Source: Collybiopsis luxurians FD-317 M1 (lineage: Eukaryota > Basidiomycota > Agaricomycetes > Agaricales > Omphalotaceae). Taken from it: a stretch of 64,000 nt of DNA. Location: the NCBI GenBank assembly GCA_000827265.1, contig KN834750.1, positions 558,001-622,000 on the forward strand, written 5' to 3'. Shown one piece after another: positions 48,362 to 59,844 of this stretch; the first letter of the stretch is position 1; the number at the start of each line of letters is the position of its first letter. Below the pieces are notes generated by a model, which did no database searches, was not told the origin of the DNA, and was given only the letters and a program-made list of their open reading frames with translations. The translations under genes were made by a program, and so were the position numbers.

Positions 48362-51300
48362 ATGACTGACCAGTCTCAGACTTCTTCTTCTTCATCGTTC
48401 GTCTATCCTATCAAATCTTTGCTCAGCAATATTCAACCAGCTCCAGATACCCAGCATTCTTCCATTTCTCCTCCCCCCTCATCTCCAGAGTTATCTCGCT
48501 CACCTACTTTTGACATTGGCTCAAAATACCCCACTCACAGTTCGTCTCGCTATTCTTTCTTTTACTCACTTTCTATCCATCAGCTGAATCCGAATTCAAT
48601 CATATTATAGTCTCCGTTGCTTCCTCATCCAATTCTCCAGGTCATGCTCGAAATCTTTCGTCTTCTCCTCCGTTCACTGCTTCAACCAAGAAACGGCGGT
48701 CAAAACGCTCACAAAGTATTGCTACCACATCGGACTATTTTAATCTTTCCCAAAACCAATCAAAAAGACATTCGGATGTCCACCCAAATTTCAGTCATTT
48801 TCCTGCCGGAGGTGATACGCGTACCGAGAGATCTTTCTCGCGATATTCTTCTTCATCCGCTAGTGTCTCTTCAGTAGCCTCCTCTGTTGCATCTTCGCAT
48901 ATTCCCGAAGTCGAAGAGGCACCCCCCTCCAGTCCTCAGGAGGCATACAACTCGCGACATCCCCCTGCTTTGTCCCTAGTCGCCCAGCAGGCATTTACCA
49001 CCACGAGTGACTCCCTTCTGCCCAGGACCCCAAGTCCCGGTCTTCAATGGAACCCCTCGGAGCTCGGAATTGTCCATTTACCCTCCATTGCTTCATCTTC
49101 CAGGGGAAGTTCGACTCACGGATCCGATCGGTCGTTGACGTCAAAGGCAAAAAAAAACAGCTCTAAATCTTCTGAAGCGGGTAGCAATGGTTCATCCAAC
49201 TACTTTACCCCTGAGGACATTTCTTCGGGTGACGACGGCAAGAAACCATCAGGATCAAAAAGCTCGTCAGATGGAAATGGAGAGGGTGTATCATCCGAGA
49301 GTGATTCACTACAATCTCAGGATTCTGGTGCCCCACTTGTCTCTGTCCGATTCCAATATGTACAAGACGAACACGGTCATCACATAGTTACCGGGCGAGT
49401 GGGACAGCTCACGCGATGCGAAGATGAGGTGCGTTACCTATCCACGTACTTCATAGTCGACTGATTTTTTTCCTTTATCAGCCCATTCGTGCGCCAGGAG
49501 CTGTACAGGGTTTTGGCGTTCTTATTGTTGTAGAAGAAAACGAGGATACCCTTGTGGTTCGTCAAGTATCAGAGGTACGAGATTTTTAGTTGCATATTCA
49601 AATCAGAGTTAGGCCTGACATTTGATAGAATGCTACCGAACTTCTTGGCCTGCCTCCCCGTTATCTTTTCAAACTGGAGTGCTTTACCGACATCCTTCCC
49701 GAATCGCAAGCTTCTGCGCTCTGGGACAACATACAATTTCTTTCCGAACCTTCAGAGACAAGCGCAAACGCGGAAGACGATATAGAGCGAGATTCGCCTG
49801 ACATTTTTCTTCTATCCGGATACGGTGCCCCAGGTACCGCAATACAGGGTGCCCCTGTACCTTCTGATCCGTATGATCCATGGGGGCTTCATGAAGGAAA
49901 GCGCCGCTGGACTTGCTGGTGCGCTGTCCATCGCCCCCAACCAAGTCCGTATTTGTCCGACTCCCGGAGGCCAACAAAACAAAGACCGTTGATCATAATG
50001 GAATTCGAGTTGGAGAATGACCATTTTAATCCACTGTACCATCCTCCGTCTCCCAATCCTACACCATCATCCGTGCCCTCAGGTCTTGAATCTCCCGAGA
50101 GCACAGAGAGTAACTCCTCGTCTTCGGGTAGTAATAGCTCCGGGAGTGCAAGCAGCAGTGTTATTCAAACCAGTCACTCCAATGACGGATCTGAAAATAC
50201 TTTGATATCACAATCCTCTACTTCTGTTGCCAGCGCTCTTAGCGATGGGTCCTCTGGAGGAGGCTCTGGCTCGAGTATGGAGACCCTACGGAATATTTCC
50301 GATTCCGAGATCACTCCCCCTGTTTTCTCCGATAGCGTCTCTCCACAATCGCCAACGGGCGCAACTGAAGTTATGGGTCCTCTTCAAGCGCGGTCTGGAC
50401 AGAAACAGCTATCTGTGGTTCATGGTATGAATGGTGATCAGGAATGGATTCCAAGTACGGAGGACATTCTCGAGAGTACTACCACCCGTTCAAGGCCCCT
50501 TCTAGCTCTGGAAAGATTGCGGCGAATGGCGCGGATGCCCGGGGGTTCACCGCAGAGCGCTTCACCTAATTCACCAGGATCTGGAGAGTCTGCGAGAGCA
50601 CGTCGAGTCATCCGCCGGTCAACACTAGGCACTGGTGCTGGTGGGAAGAGATTTGGAGGTCCGTCTCCTCCCACTGGAGGCGTTTCTCTCATGGATGTGT
50701 TTTCTTTAACGTGAGATATTCTGGCTCATTTCTTGTTTCAATTATTCAGATTCGTTTTGCACATGTAGGGCACAGATCAATGAGCAACTGGGAGATGCGC
50801 CTGATCTCGAAACGTTTTTGAAGGTGGTTGTTGGTGTGATAAAGGACATCACTCAATTTCATAGAGTTCTGGTATATCAGTTTGATGAGGTGTGGAATGG
50901 GCAGGTCGTCGCAGAGTTGGTGGATTGGAGCATGACCCATGACTTGTACAAGGGCCTTCATTTCCCTGCCGGGGACATACCTGCTCAGGTAATGCTTGCT
51001 TCGTCCTTCTCGCCTCGTTCACACTCACGTTTTTGCAGGCGAGAGAACTTTACAAGATTAGTAAGTCAATCAGCCATATCTCTTTAGTTTCACATATCAT
51101 GGATTGCTGCAGACAAGGTCCGCATTCTTTATGACCGGGACCAACCCACGGCTCGGATTGTAGTTCGCGGTCGGGAAGACCTGGACGAGCCTTTGAACAT
51201 GACACACTGCTATCTTCGTGCCATGAGTCCTATCCATGTCAAATGTAAGAGCGCGAGCAACTTCGTTGATCTTGTCTCATCTTAATTCCAGACTTGGGCA

Positions 51301-54258
51301 ATATGGGCGTCAGAGCTTCCATGTCTGTTGTAAGATTGACTTACTGCCTCCCCCTTCGAGACGCTAGCTGAAAGTACTTTTCACAAGTCAATCATGGCTT
51401 TCGGCTCCCTCTGGGGCTTGGTAGCTTGCCACTCCTACGGAGAGCAAGGCATGCGAGTATCTTTCCCCGTCCGGCAGATGCTACGCCTCCTCAGCCAGTC
51501 CATATCTCGGAATATTGAACGATTAAGCTATGCTCAACGACTACACACACGAAAACTTGTATGTCTGTATCAGCTACTACCTCACGTAATCCCTAATATC
51601 GTTATAGATCAACACTATTTCTTCGGAAAATCACCCGGTAAGAGCGGATTTCATTGAACCTTTAGTCTCCCCATCGCTCACTTGGCCGCTCAGACTGGCT
51701 ATATTGTGTCAAACGCGGACGACTTGCTTGGTCTATTTGACGCAGATTTCGGTATTTTAGTCATCGGAGATGGTGCAAAGATTCTCGGTCCCAATCAACA
51801 TGGCCAAGAAATCCTGATCATGGCGGAGTACCTTCGACTGAAGCAATACAAGTGTGTTGTTTTGCTTCTGTTAGCGCTCCTTTTGCTTACAACCCCCTGT
51901 CTAGCGTGATTCAAGTTTCGCAGGCAGTTACAAAGGATTTCCCCGACCTTAATCTGTCCACGGGCTTGGAAGTCATTGCTGGTCTACTGTGTGTTCCTCT
52001 TTCTAGCGGAGGGAAGGATTTCATCGCCTTTCTACGCAAAGGCCAACGGCGAGATGTTCACTGGGCAGGGAAGCCACACAAACCAGCAGAGGCCGGTCAT
52101 AACGCCTCGTTGGAGCCTCGAAAATCGTTCAAAACCTGGTCTGAGACTGTGGCTGGTAGGTGCAGAGCCTGGACGGACGAACAACTGGAAACGGCAGGAG
52201 TGCTGGCTCTGGTCTACGGAAAGGTGAGCGGCATCTAGAGTTATTTCTAGCTCGACTTCATCGATAATCTCGGGTAGTTCATCGAAGTTTGGCGGCAAAA
52301 AGAGACTGCTTTGCAGACAACAAGGTTAACGAACCTCTTGTTGTCAAACGCTACCCATGAAGGTAGAGTTTTCATAGCTGCAGCTATTCCTCTGTTCCTA
52401 AAACATTCTCTAGTCCGAACTCCGTTGAACCATATCATCAAGTAATATTTTTACGCATCTAGAACAGTTCGCGATAACTGAGTTATTCCATGTGCAGCTA
52501 TCTGGAGATGGCTCTTAACGGACCTCTTGACTTTGAAACCCGGGACAATCTCAGCCGTTCGCATGTGGCGTCCAAGGTATTTGTCTACGAATCAACGATG
52601 CTTGTTCAATGTTGAGCTCGCTCTTAGAATCTCCTTTTTACTATCAACGATCTTCTGGTAAGTATATAAACTTTTTTAACGGACCGTGACTTATCATTGT
52701 TCCTAGGATCTTACTCGTTTAGAAAGTGGGAACGAGACATCCTTCAATGAACCTTTCGACCTTGCCGAAAACATACAGGACGCCGTATTGATATATCGAA
52801 ACGAAGCCGCACGCCGCAACATCGAATTTGAGGTGGATGTAGGCCAGTGCCCGAGTGTTGTCGTTGGCGATGCAAAGAAGATTCGAACAGTCGTTCAAAA
52901 TCTGATGGCCAATGCCTGTATGTTCCTTTGGCCCAATACCTTATTGATCACCAGTTGATCGCTTCTTCTAGTGAAATATACAACCCAAGGCAAGATCGCC
53001 GTGAGTTGTAAGCCTTACGGAGAACCTGAGGGTCTCCGTGCACCTTCTTCCACCGCGATGGAGATAGTGGTAGCCGACACTGGATGCGGTATCGCTCCTG
53101 TCAAGCTGGAGAGTATATTCCGAGAAATCGAACAAGTAGAGTCATCGGAGCCCAAGACCAGTTCAGAACCTGGCGTGGGTCTCGGTCTAGCTGTGGTCGC
53201 CAGAATCGTGGAGCAACTTGGAGGTCAGCTCCGCGTAAGATCCAAAGTTGATGAAGGCAGCCAGTTCTCTTTTCTCCTCCCATTGTCGCTGTCGGTTACG
53301 AACTCGGAAGTATCAGAAGCTGGTTCCTCCAGAGGTAGTCGCAGTAACTCATCCGCAGGTTCCTTACGCACAAAGTCCACCAACGAGATAGATAGCATCG
53401 TGGAGGCGCTTGCATCAAGCAAGATAGCCTCTCAGCGATCGTCGCCAACTCATTCTGGCGACGAATCTCAACGTGGCTCGGCCCGGGGTTCGATGTTCGG
53501 CACGTTTCCGGTTCCCGATTCTCAGTACCCGGTCCGTCCTATAAAGGTTCCCGAATTCGATGCGGCATCGTCTCCAAGGCGACAAGGGTCTGGATCAAGT
53601 CTAGCTCCGCCCCGAATCATCGTCTCAACTAAAGCAACCGCTGCCGAGGATAGCCCAATTACATCCGAGAAACAAAATCTCAGAGTCCTGATTGTAGAGG
53701 TGAGTTTCATGTCACGACGCTTTTGGGGGGATTGACGATAGTTTGTAGGACAATGATATCAATCGATTATTACTGGCCAAACGACTGCGCATGGATGGGC
53801 ACATCGTTGTGAATACCACAAATGGTCAAGAAGGTCTCGACAAAGTGATATCTGATCGAAATTTTGACTGCATACTCATGGATATTAACATGCCCATTTT
53901 GAATGGGTTCGAGGCGTCCGAAAAGATTCGAGAAGTGGAAAGAACTTCACCTGCTTCTTCGGAAAACGAGCGCCCGTCTTTGTCGCTGAACGGACGCATA
54001 CCGATATTCGCTGTGTCAGCCTCGTTGTATGAGCAGCAACGCTCCAAACTGTCTGATGCGGGAATGGATGGGTGGATCTTAAAGCCGATCGACTTCAAGC
54101 GATTGGCTGTTATTCTCAAAGGCGTTACAGACCCTGTACAGCGAGAACTTGACCGATATCGTCCTGGCTGTAACTGGGAGATTGGAGGTTGGCTTGCTCT
54201 CTCTTCAGCGGAGAGTTCTCCCACTCGTGCATCTTCTGTACATGATGAAACCAGCTGA
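48362..54258 (+). CDS. Fungal phytochrome, hybrid histidine kinase (PAS-GAF-PHY-HisKA-HATPase-REC)
   Basis: Red/far-red photoreceptor. ATG 48362; many short introns. After a ~330-residue Ser-rich N-terminus the PAS domain starts at VSVRFQYVQDEHGHHIVTGR and holds the bilin-binding Cys in LTRCEDE-PIRAPGAVQGFG (codon 49417-49419), the position used for biliverdin in bacterial and fungal phytochromes. A ~230-residue Ser/Gly/Pro-rich insert (50.05-50.7 kb) precedes the GAF domain: FHRVLVYQFDEVWNGQVVAE and FPAGDIPAQARELYKINKVR. PHY domain from ~51.6 kb. Kinase: SNATHEVRTPLNHIIN (His codon 52356-52358), N box QNLMANAVKY, G1 VVADTGCGIAP, G2 GVGLGLAVVARIVEQLGG. REC: LIVEDNDINRLLLAKRLRMD and CILMDINMPILNG (phospho-Asp codon 53881-53883), then KPIDFKRL. 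All residues needed for autophosphorylation and internal phosphotransfer are present. Output presumably goes through an Hpt protein to the HOG pathway, as known for FphA. Confidence 0.95.
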
Positions 54259-54590
54259 AAACTTTTCCTGTATCTTTTTGGGTTTGACTTCAGTTTTGCA
54301 ATTTTATTGGTCTGGCTTTTTTGACATGTTGTATACTACGAAATGCTTTCTTGTATCAGAAGATAGTGTAATTGTGTCTATATACGTGACCTTCGCACTA
54401 CTCGTATAGCGTACTCCATTTATTCTTAAATACATAGATAGGTTAACTTAATTATATACCGCAGGTGAAAAATTTCTTGTAGCATTCTCGTACTCATACA
54501 TAGCATCTACGTACAACGGACATTGCAGGTAGATTAACAGACAGCTCTGTAAATAACAAACCAGATATTCTTTTGCACCGGTGCAAAATT
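54259..54590. other. Intergenic, convergent 3' regions
   Basis: About 330 bp between the phytochrome stop and the SDR stop. AT-rich, no coding frame or repeat seen; likely the shared terminator region. Confidence 0.5.
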
Positions 54591-55967
54591 TTACCCCCGT
54601 CCCACGTATGGAATATTGGTAGGCATGATATTGACTTCGAGAAGCGTTACATCTGGCGGGAGACTAGCGATGTGCAGGATCGTGCTTGCAACATGGTCGA
54701 GATCTAGCATGGCTGCAAATTTTACAAATTTGCGTAAAAACAAGAATTACACGTGTTGGAAACAGCCCAAAAAAAAAAAGTGAGTTTGCGCACCTTCGGG
54801 AACAAAGCTCCCATCAGGCTGCAATGCTCCCTTTGAAAACCGGAGGGCCATTTCTGTAGCTGCATTTCCTGCAAGTGTCCTTTAGCTGAGAGAAATGTGG
54901 GCAAACAGATGCCTACCTATATCAATCTGAGTGCAAGCGATGTTGAAAGCGCGTCCATCCAAGGAAGTACACTTGGTCAGTCCCGCGAGGGCATGCTTTG
55001 ACGATGTATATGCATACGAAAACACCCGAGGGGTTTTTGCGCTGAGCGAAGCATTGTTGATTATACGCCCTGCAAAAGATGCAAAAAATTAAAACGGGAG
55101 GGAGGGTTGGTGCGAAGAAATGAGCGAGTGCGGCGATGAGGGCACTACTACTAAATCTTAAGCGCCCAGCGGCGCCTAAATCCCCTCGTCGCCTATCGTA
55201 AGTATCCTGAGAAGCTCAAGCGCCCACTTCTCTCGGAATAAGGTAGGTCGGCGTCAATAACTAAGGTGAGGGTTTGCGCTTGGCCCACCCGTACTACATG
55301 GAGACTCGAGAGTGACCTGTACACCCCCAGATCGAGCCCCCCAGATCGAGCCCCCCACACAGGCATTCGACATCTTGAACGAGACAACTGACCTCCCTGA
55401 GGAGATTGCGCTTTGAATTGCTTAAATGCTTCGCGAGTGCAGATGAAAGGCGCGATCAAGTTTACATTCAACACATTCTGAAAGGCTTCAAGAGATACTT
55501 GATCGATGGGAATCTGCGATGATGAGATCCCCGCGTTCTGGTTGGACGGGGATATGTAAGGAGAACAGTAAACAACATAAATGATATGGGCTTTACGTTG
55601 AATAAGAGATCCAGCCGGCCTTGATATAAAAGCTGTAAGTCAGACTTGTTTCAAGGCAAAATTTGGTTGAGCCTCACCAAACTTCTCCACAGTCTGAGCA
55701 AAGAGATTCTGGACGAAATTTTCCTGAGTGATATCTCCAGCAACGCACAGGCAATTTTCTGGATGTGATGAGAGATTCTGGGTTTCTTGTAGAGCTTCCC
55801 GGCGTCGCGCAGTTACGACAACATTCCACTCTGCATTCAAGAGCGCGATAGCGGTGTGCCGACCGATTCCTGAAGAAAGTTTTGACTGGCTGAATGAACC
55901 GTTTGGAGATGAAGCATTCACCTGAGGACGCGCCGGTGACGATTACGGTCTTCCCAGAACCACTCAT
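54591..55967 (-). CDS. Short-chain dehydrogenase/reductase (classical SDR)
   Basis: NAD(P)-dependent oxidoreductase; substrate unknown. From ATG 55967: [20 protein letters not shown] (Rossmann TGxxxGIG), [14 protein letters not shown] (the RR after the second strand suggests NADP preference), [26 protein letters not shown] (NNAG), [40 protein letters not shown] (catalytic Ser region) and [20 protein letters not shown] with YxxxK. The C-terminus is IPYVGRG. Length ~270 residues, normal for the family. Several ordinary introns, but one (55070-55392) is 323 nt and has repeats (see findings). Best compared with the serine 3-dehydrogenase/YdfG-like group because of the N-terminal [18 protein letters not shown] and [15 protein letters not shown] region; this sub-grouping is tentative. 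Confidence 0.9.
55328..55356. repeat. 14-bp tandem direct repeat inside an SDR intron
   Basis: Unit cagatcgagccccc occurs twice in direct tandem, starting at 55328 and 55342, within the 323-nt intron. Seen directly. Confidence 0.85.
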
Positions 55968-56114
55968 ATGTGTATTCCAGAGAGCAAAGAGACAGAAAGA
56001 AAGAGAAGAGAGAGCGGAGAACAGGAACGGATGCGGAGCGGATTCGGTCCGTGTATAGAATATGATATACATTATAGAAATTGTATAGAAATACACAAAA
56101 AAAAAAGTCATATT

Positions 56115-56898
56115 TCATTCCTGTCCATTTCCTGAAACCATGGAACCATCTTCGTTCATCACAACATCCTGAGTTTCCAAAGCAACTTTCGACATATCTG
56201 TTTTCGTCATGAACGTATCAAGCAGACTAGAGGTGGCTACTCCCCCCGTCTTATTGGCAGACAAGGCCTTTGGAACTCGTTTCTGAGGAGGGATCGGCTG
56301 AACGAGAGATATAATTTCTGGGCCCAAGGGTTCAGAGGTGAATCTGCTGAAACGAGACTACATACCGTCAAGGAACATGAATTCATCAGCTTTTCTGACC
56401 ACTGTGGCTGCAGATTTACGTTGGTATTGGTGCAAAATGGACAAACCACGACGTACTTAAGTCTTTATACTGCACAGTAGACCTTTTTTCCTTCTCAGCA
56501 ACCCTTTGCCCCGCCTGGCATAAACGTTTAATGAATTCTTCGGCAGCAAGCGAAATAAGAAATGTGGCGTCGCGTGCAATTATGGGGATATCCTATCGCA
56601 CCGTTCAATCGCAGAATACGACTCTTTAGCCACTGAACGACACCTTATCCGCCTTTATTATCTTCTGCACCCTCGAAAACGGTAGCAATGACTTTCCCGC
56701 CTCGCGAGTCAAAGGACCAGCCTCCTTCCTTTCCCTCTTCTTCTTTACATGACCTTCAGTGTTTGCAGTTTCTTCATTTACATTGGGTTGCTCTTCTGGG
56801 TTTTCATCTGGATGGCCCTCGTCGAGGTTCTCTTCGTTTATATCAAAGTCATTCCCCAGCATATCCCGAGTCTCTTCGGGTACCGATTTGCTGGTCAT
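56115..56898 (-). CDS. Histone-fold protein of the Dpb3/POLE4 (CHRAC-like) family
   Basis: Small nuclear protein of the NF-Y C/H2A-like histone-fold superfamily. Start chosen at the ATG at 56898 (MTSKSVPEETRDML); an acidic N-terminus (NEENLDEGHPDENPEEQPNV) and basic KKKRERKEAG precede the fold. Exons join as SLLPFSRVQKIIKADK, DIPIIARDATFLISLAAEEF, IKRLCQAGQRVAEKEKRSTV and QYKDL, then WFVRKADEFMFLDEII. The LPFSRVQKIIKAD opening, ATFLISxAxEEFI helix and TVQYKDL closing are those of DNA polymerase epsilon/chromatin-remodelling subunits. The tail ends in MNEDGSMVSGNGQE. About 200 residues. Whether it is the Pol epsilon subunit or a CHRAC-type subunit cannot be decided by eye. Lies 148 bp upstream of the SDR start on the same strand. 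Confidence 0.8.
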
Positions 56899-57094
56899 GG
56901 TATGTGTATGAGGGACGTTTTTGGATTTTTCGCGTGACTGGGCGTTACTTCGCGTGACGAATTTCTGATTCTCGGGCACGCGACCTCCGGTTGCGCTTCA
57001 AAGTTGGACTAACAGCATTTCTCTTGCCCTTTCTAGCTCATGCTCGTTTTATTCTCGTCTACCATATACATAAATTATATCGAAGAAATCTAAA

Positions 57095-59218
57095 CTATAA
57101 CCCGGCGGCAGCCAACAAAGCGTCAAAATTTGGTGTTCCAAGGCCTGTGACAGGATCCCCTAAAAGTTATCGAGTTAATGAGCGCGAACAGTAAGAGCAT
57201 AAAAAGGTACTAACAGCCTGATGATGCAGGGAATCCATTTGTGTTACCTAGCGGGGGAGAAGAATGAGCTTTCTACCGGCATCTGAGTATACCAAGAGAC
57301 CGGCTTACATCCAGGGTTGTCCCCAGTGGTGATGTCGAAAAATGCTGATGGATTGGCGTACAAGCTGAAATATCCCATGGTTGAGCTCAAGCTGGCTGAA
57401 AGCAAAGAGGCTAACGAGGACGTACAAGGGATTTAAGAAGCCAAGAGGGCTTTTTCCAGCTGCAATCAATTTGTCGTTGATCAAAGCAATGATACTAGCG
57501 AAAATGGGACTGGAGCAAGAAGTGCCGTCTACCAAGCCCAATTTTCCGGCATTAGCGATCTCGACATCGACGCCTTGAGCGGCGACATCGGGGAAGGCTC
57601 GTCCAGATGCGTGGAATTTTCCAGAGTTGGTGGATCCCAAAACAGAGAGGTACTGTGCTACAACCGACGCTTGGTAGTCAGGGATGTTGAAAAAGTTGCT
57701 GAAGCCTCCGGAAGAGAAGGTTGCAGCAGTCTCGGTGACACCCTGGGTTGCACCAACAGAAGTAACATACTGGCAAGTGGAGGGGAATGTTGGAACAAAG
57801 TTAGTGCAGGACTGACTCTGACTGCCTGATACCCCGCCGTCTCCAGAGGAAAACAGAATCGAAGTTCCGCGAGCCCCCAATGTCATATAAGAGTTGCAAA
57901 CACGGCTGAGAAGGATGCAAGGCTCAACGGGCGGCACCTCAAAAAGATAGTTTTACAACTTACTTTGCGAGGGTGGAGCCCAGGTCGGCTTCATTGAATC
58001 CGTAACTGGTAGTGAGGACTTGTGGCGGAGCACTCTCAGCATTTAATGCATCGATTATGTCAATGAATCCAGAGACGCCGTCAGTGTTATTTTCCCCAAC
58101 AGAAATAAAGGTCACTGGCACGCCCGTTGCCACTCCGACTGTATACTGGATATCAAGGTTCTGATTTTGAAGATGTATCAGGACACGGACGAGGTCAATA
58201 ATAGTCCGAAAACATACCGCTTCGATACCAGCATCCGCGGCGCCTTGGGGGTCAGATCCCCCGTCGATGGTCTGCAAAGTGAATGAGGTTGAAGGATCCA
58301 TGTCCGGGCGCGACGCGGTCAAGAATTGTGTCAGGTCAGCTTGCTATAAATTCATGTCAGATTCGAATCGCTACTAAACCGTCGCATAGGTGGAAGGCAG
58401 ACCTGCGGAAATTGCTCAATGAAGCCAGAAACTGCGAGCTTGTTTGAGGATTGCGTGGCAGCAGATGTTGGGATGTCGTATAAAGCTTGTAAGCAAGCAG
58501 GAGTAACTGTACTGTCGCAGGAAGCAGGTGCAGTATTCGCCCTTTCATTGACAGTGACATTGTGGACCCTTCTACTGACCACCGAAGCCAATCGTTTCTT
58601 GGGAATAGGTTGGGCAAAGGACGTAGTAGGGTGCACTAGATCGATATGCTGTAGAAGATCTTGAGGCAGGGAGTAAGAAAGAGTACGAATGATTTCAGAA
58701 CCAGTTTCGTAGTGCGTGAAAATTTCGAAGTCGGCATTCAAGAGATTGTTGGCAGTAGACACGTTTGCAGAGAAGTTGATCCAGTCCCCAAAAGGTCCTG
58801 ACGCTGCAGCATCTGACACGCCGCTCTCTTGGAGCCAGGAAGTCACCGCGGAGACTGCATCGTCAGAAGGAGCTGCAAAAGCTTTAACCTAAGTATACAG
58901 GAGGTCAGAATCGTCTGTTCCATGAAAGGAAGCTGCGCAAGCGAACTGTACCTCATCCAAACTCAAGTGCTGGCCGTATTTTGCACTTCCTGGTGTGCTA
59001 ACATCGTAGAGCGTAGTCTCAAGACCAGGCATATTGACCGGTGTGAGCGCCAGCCGAAGGTTGAGGACGGTATCATCGGTAGGCTTGCCAGAAGAAGCAT
59101 AGCTGCTAGGCGTTGAGCGATCCTCATGAACGGTCATTGCCCTACGGGTTGGTGTAGCAAGCACCGGAACTAGCAGTGCGGCGGATGCCAGAGGAGCATA
59201 AGAGAGGATGAGGACCAT
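57095..59218 (-). CDS. Secreted sedolisin (S53 tripeptidyl-peptidase-like serine-carboxyl protease)
   Basis: Acid endo/exopeptidase secreted as a zymogen. ATG 59218 opens a signal peptide (MVLILSYAPLASAALLVPVL). Prodomain: LALTPVNMPGLETTLYDVST, PGSAKYGQHLSLDEV (Pro-kumamolisin type). After ACLQALYDIP the catalytic domain contains the Glu/Asp pair in AADAGIEANLDIQYTVGVA, SFGFNE-like TTSYGFNEADLG, ILFSSGDGGVSGSQSQSC, TFPSTCQYVTSVGATQG, SSGGFSNFFNIPDYQ, GRAFPDVAAQG and the Ser in GLVDGTSCSSPIFASIIALI; a last exon ends SGWDPVTGLGTPNFDALLAA (Ca-binding region). All catalytic residues present. Introns short; some acceptors inferred from frame. Divergent from the aspartic protease at 59845. A TATA box lies 53 nt upstream. 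Confidence 0.93.
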
Positions 59219-59270
59219 GGTTCAAATGGTGTCAGTGGGTGGGTTGGCTTGGTGCTCAGTGTCTTCGAGC

Positions 59271-59276
59271 TTTATA
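59271..59276 (-). promoter_or_regulatory. TATA box of sedolisin gene
   Basis: Minus strand reads TATAAA, 53-58 nt upstream of the sedolisin ATG, in the right orientation. Sequence and distance fit a fungal core promoter. Confidence 0.5.
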
Positions 59277-59844
59277 GCGCAAGGAAATCATCTCATTGGG
59301 TCTGCAGGATTCTCGAAACGGCGATAATGGTACATTGGCCGCGTTACCAAGCAAACGACTGCGTGCTCATCAGTCTTATCGCTGTGCAATAACCTAAAAG
59401 AGAGTAATCAGCTGCATGCATATATTCACTACGCCCACATCGAGACATTGATCAACTCTGGTGCTTAATCAAAAACACATATGGAAAACTTGAAATAGAA
59501 GGTGAACCAGCGCTTGAGAGTCTGCAGCCACTCACCGGGCTCATACCACGTATACAAACTGTATGCAATGGATGCTGGTAGCTCGGGAGCATGTGTTGCT
59601 AGCATACTTGTTGATATTTATCATATGTGTGTAAAGTCTCTAGGTAGAGCAGTATGATTATAGCGTTGATACGAATGGGGAATACCTACCTCAATCTAGC
59701 CACCACCTCGTTCGAGCTCAATTTATATTTGAATGTGGTGGCGGGCCGTCAGAGCCCGGAGGTAGTCAAGGCAGTCCATTCTAATTTGTTGACATCTAAC
59801 CCTCTGTCGCACACTATCATTTCTATTCCGACCAACTCACCTGA
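59277..59844. other. Divergent intergenic region of the protease cluster
   Basis: About 570 bp between the sedolisin promoter and the first aspartic protease. No coding frame, repeat or RNA gene recognised. Presumably carries upstream regulatory sites for both secreted proteases. Confidence 0.5.
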
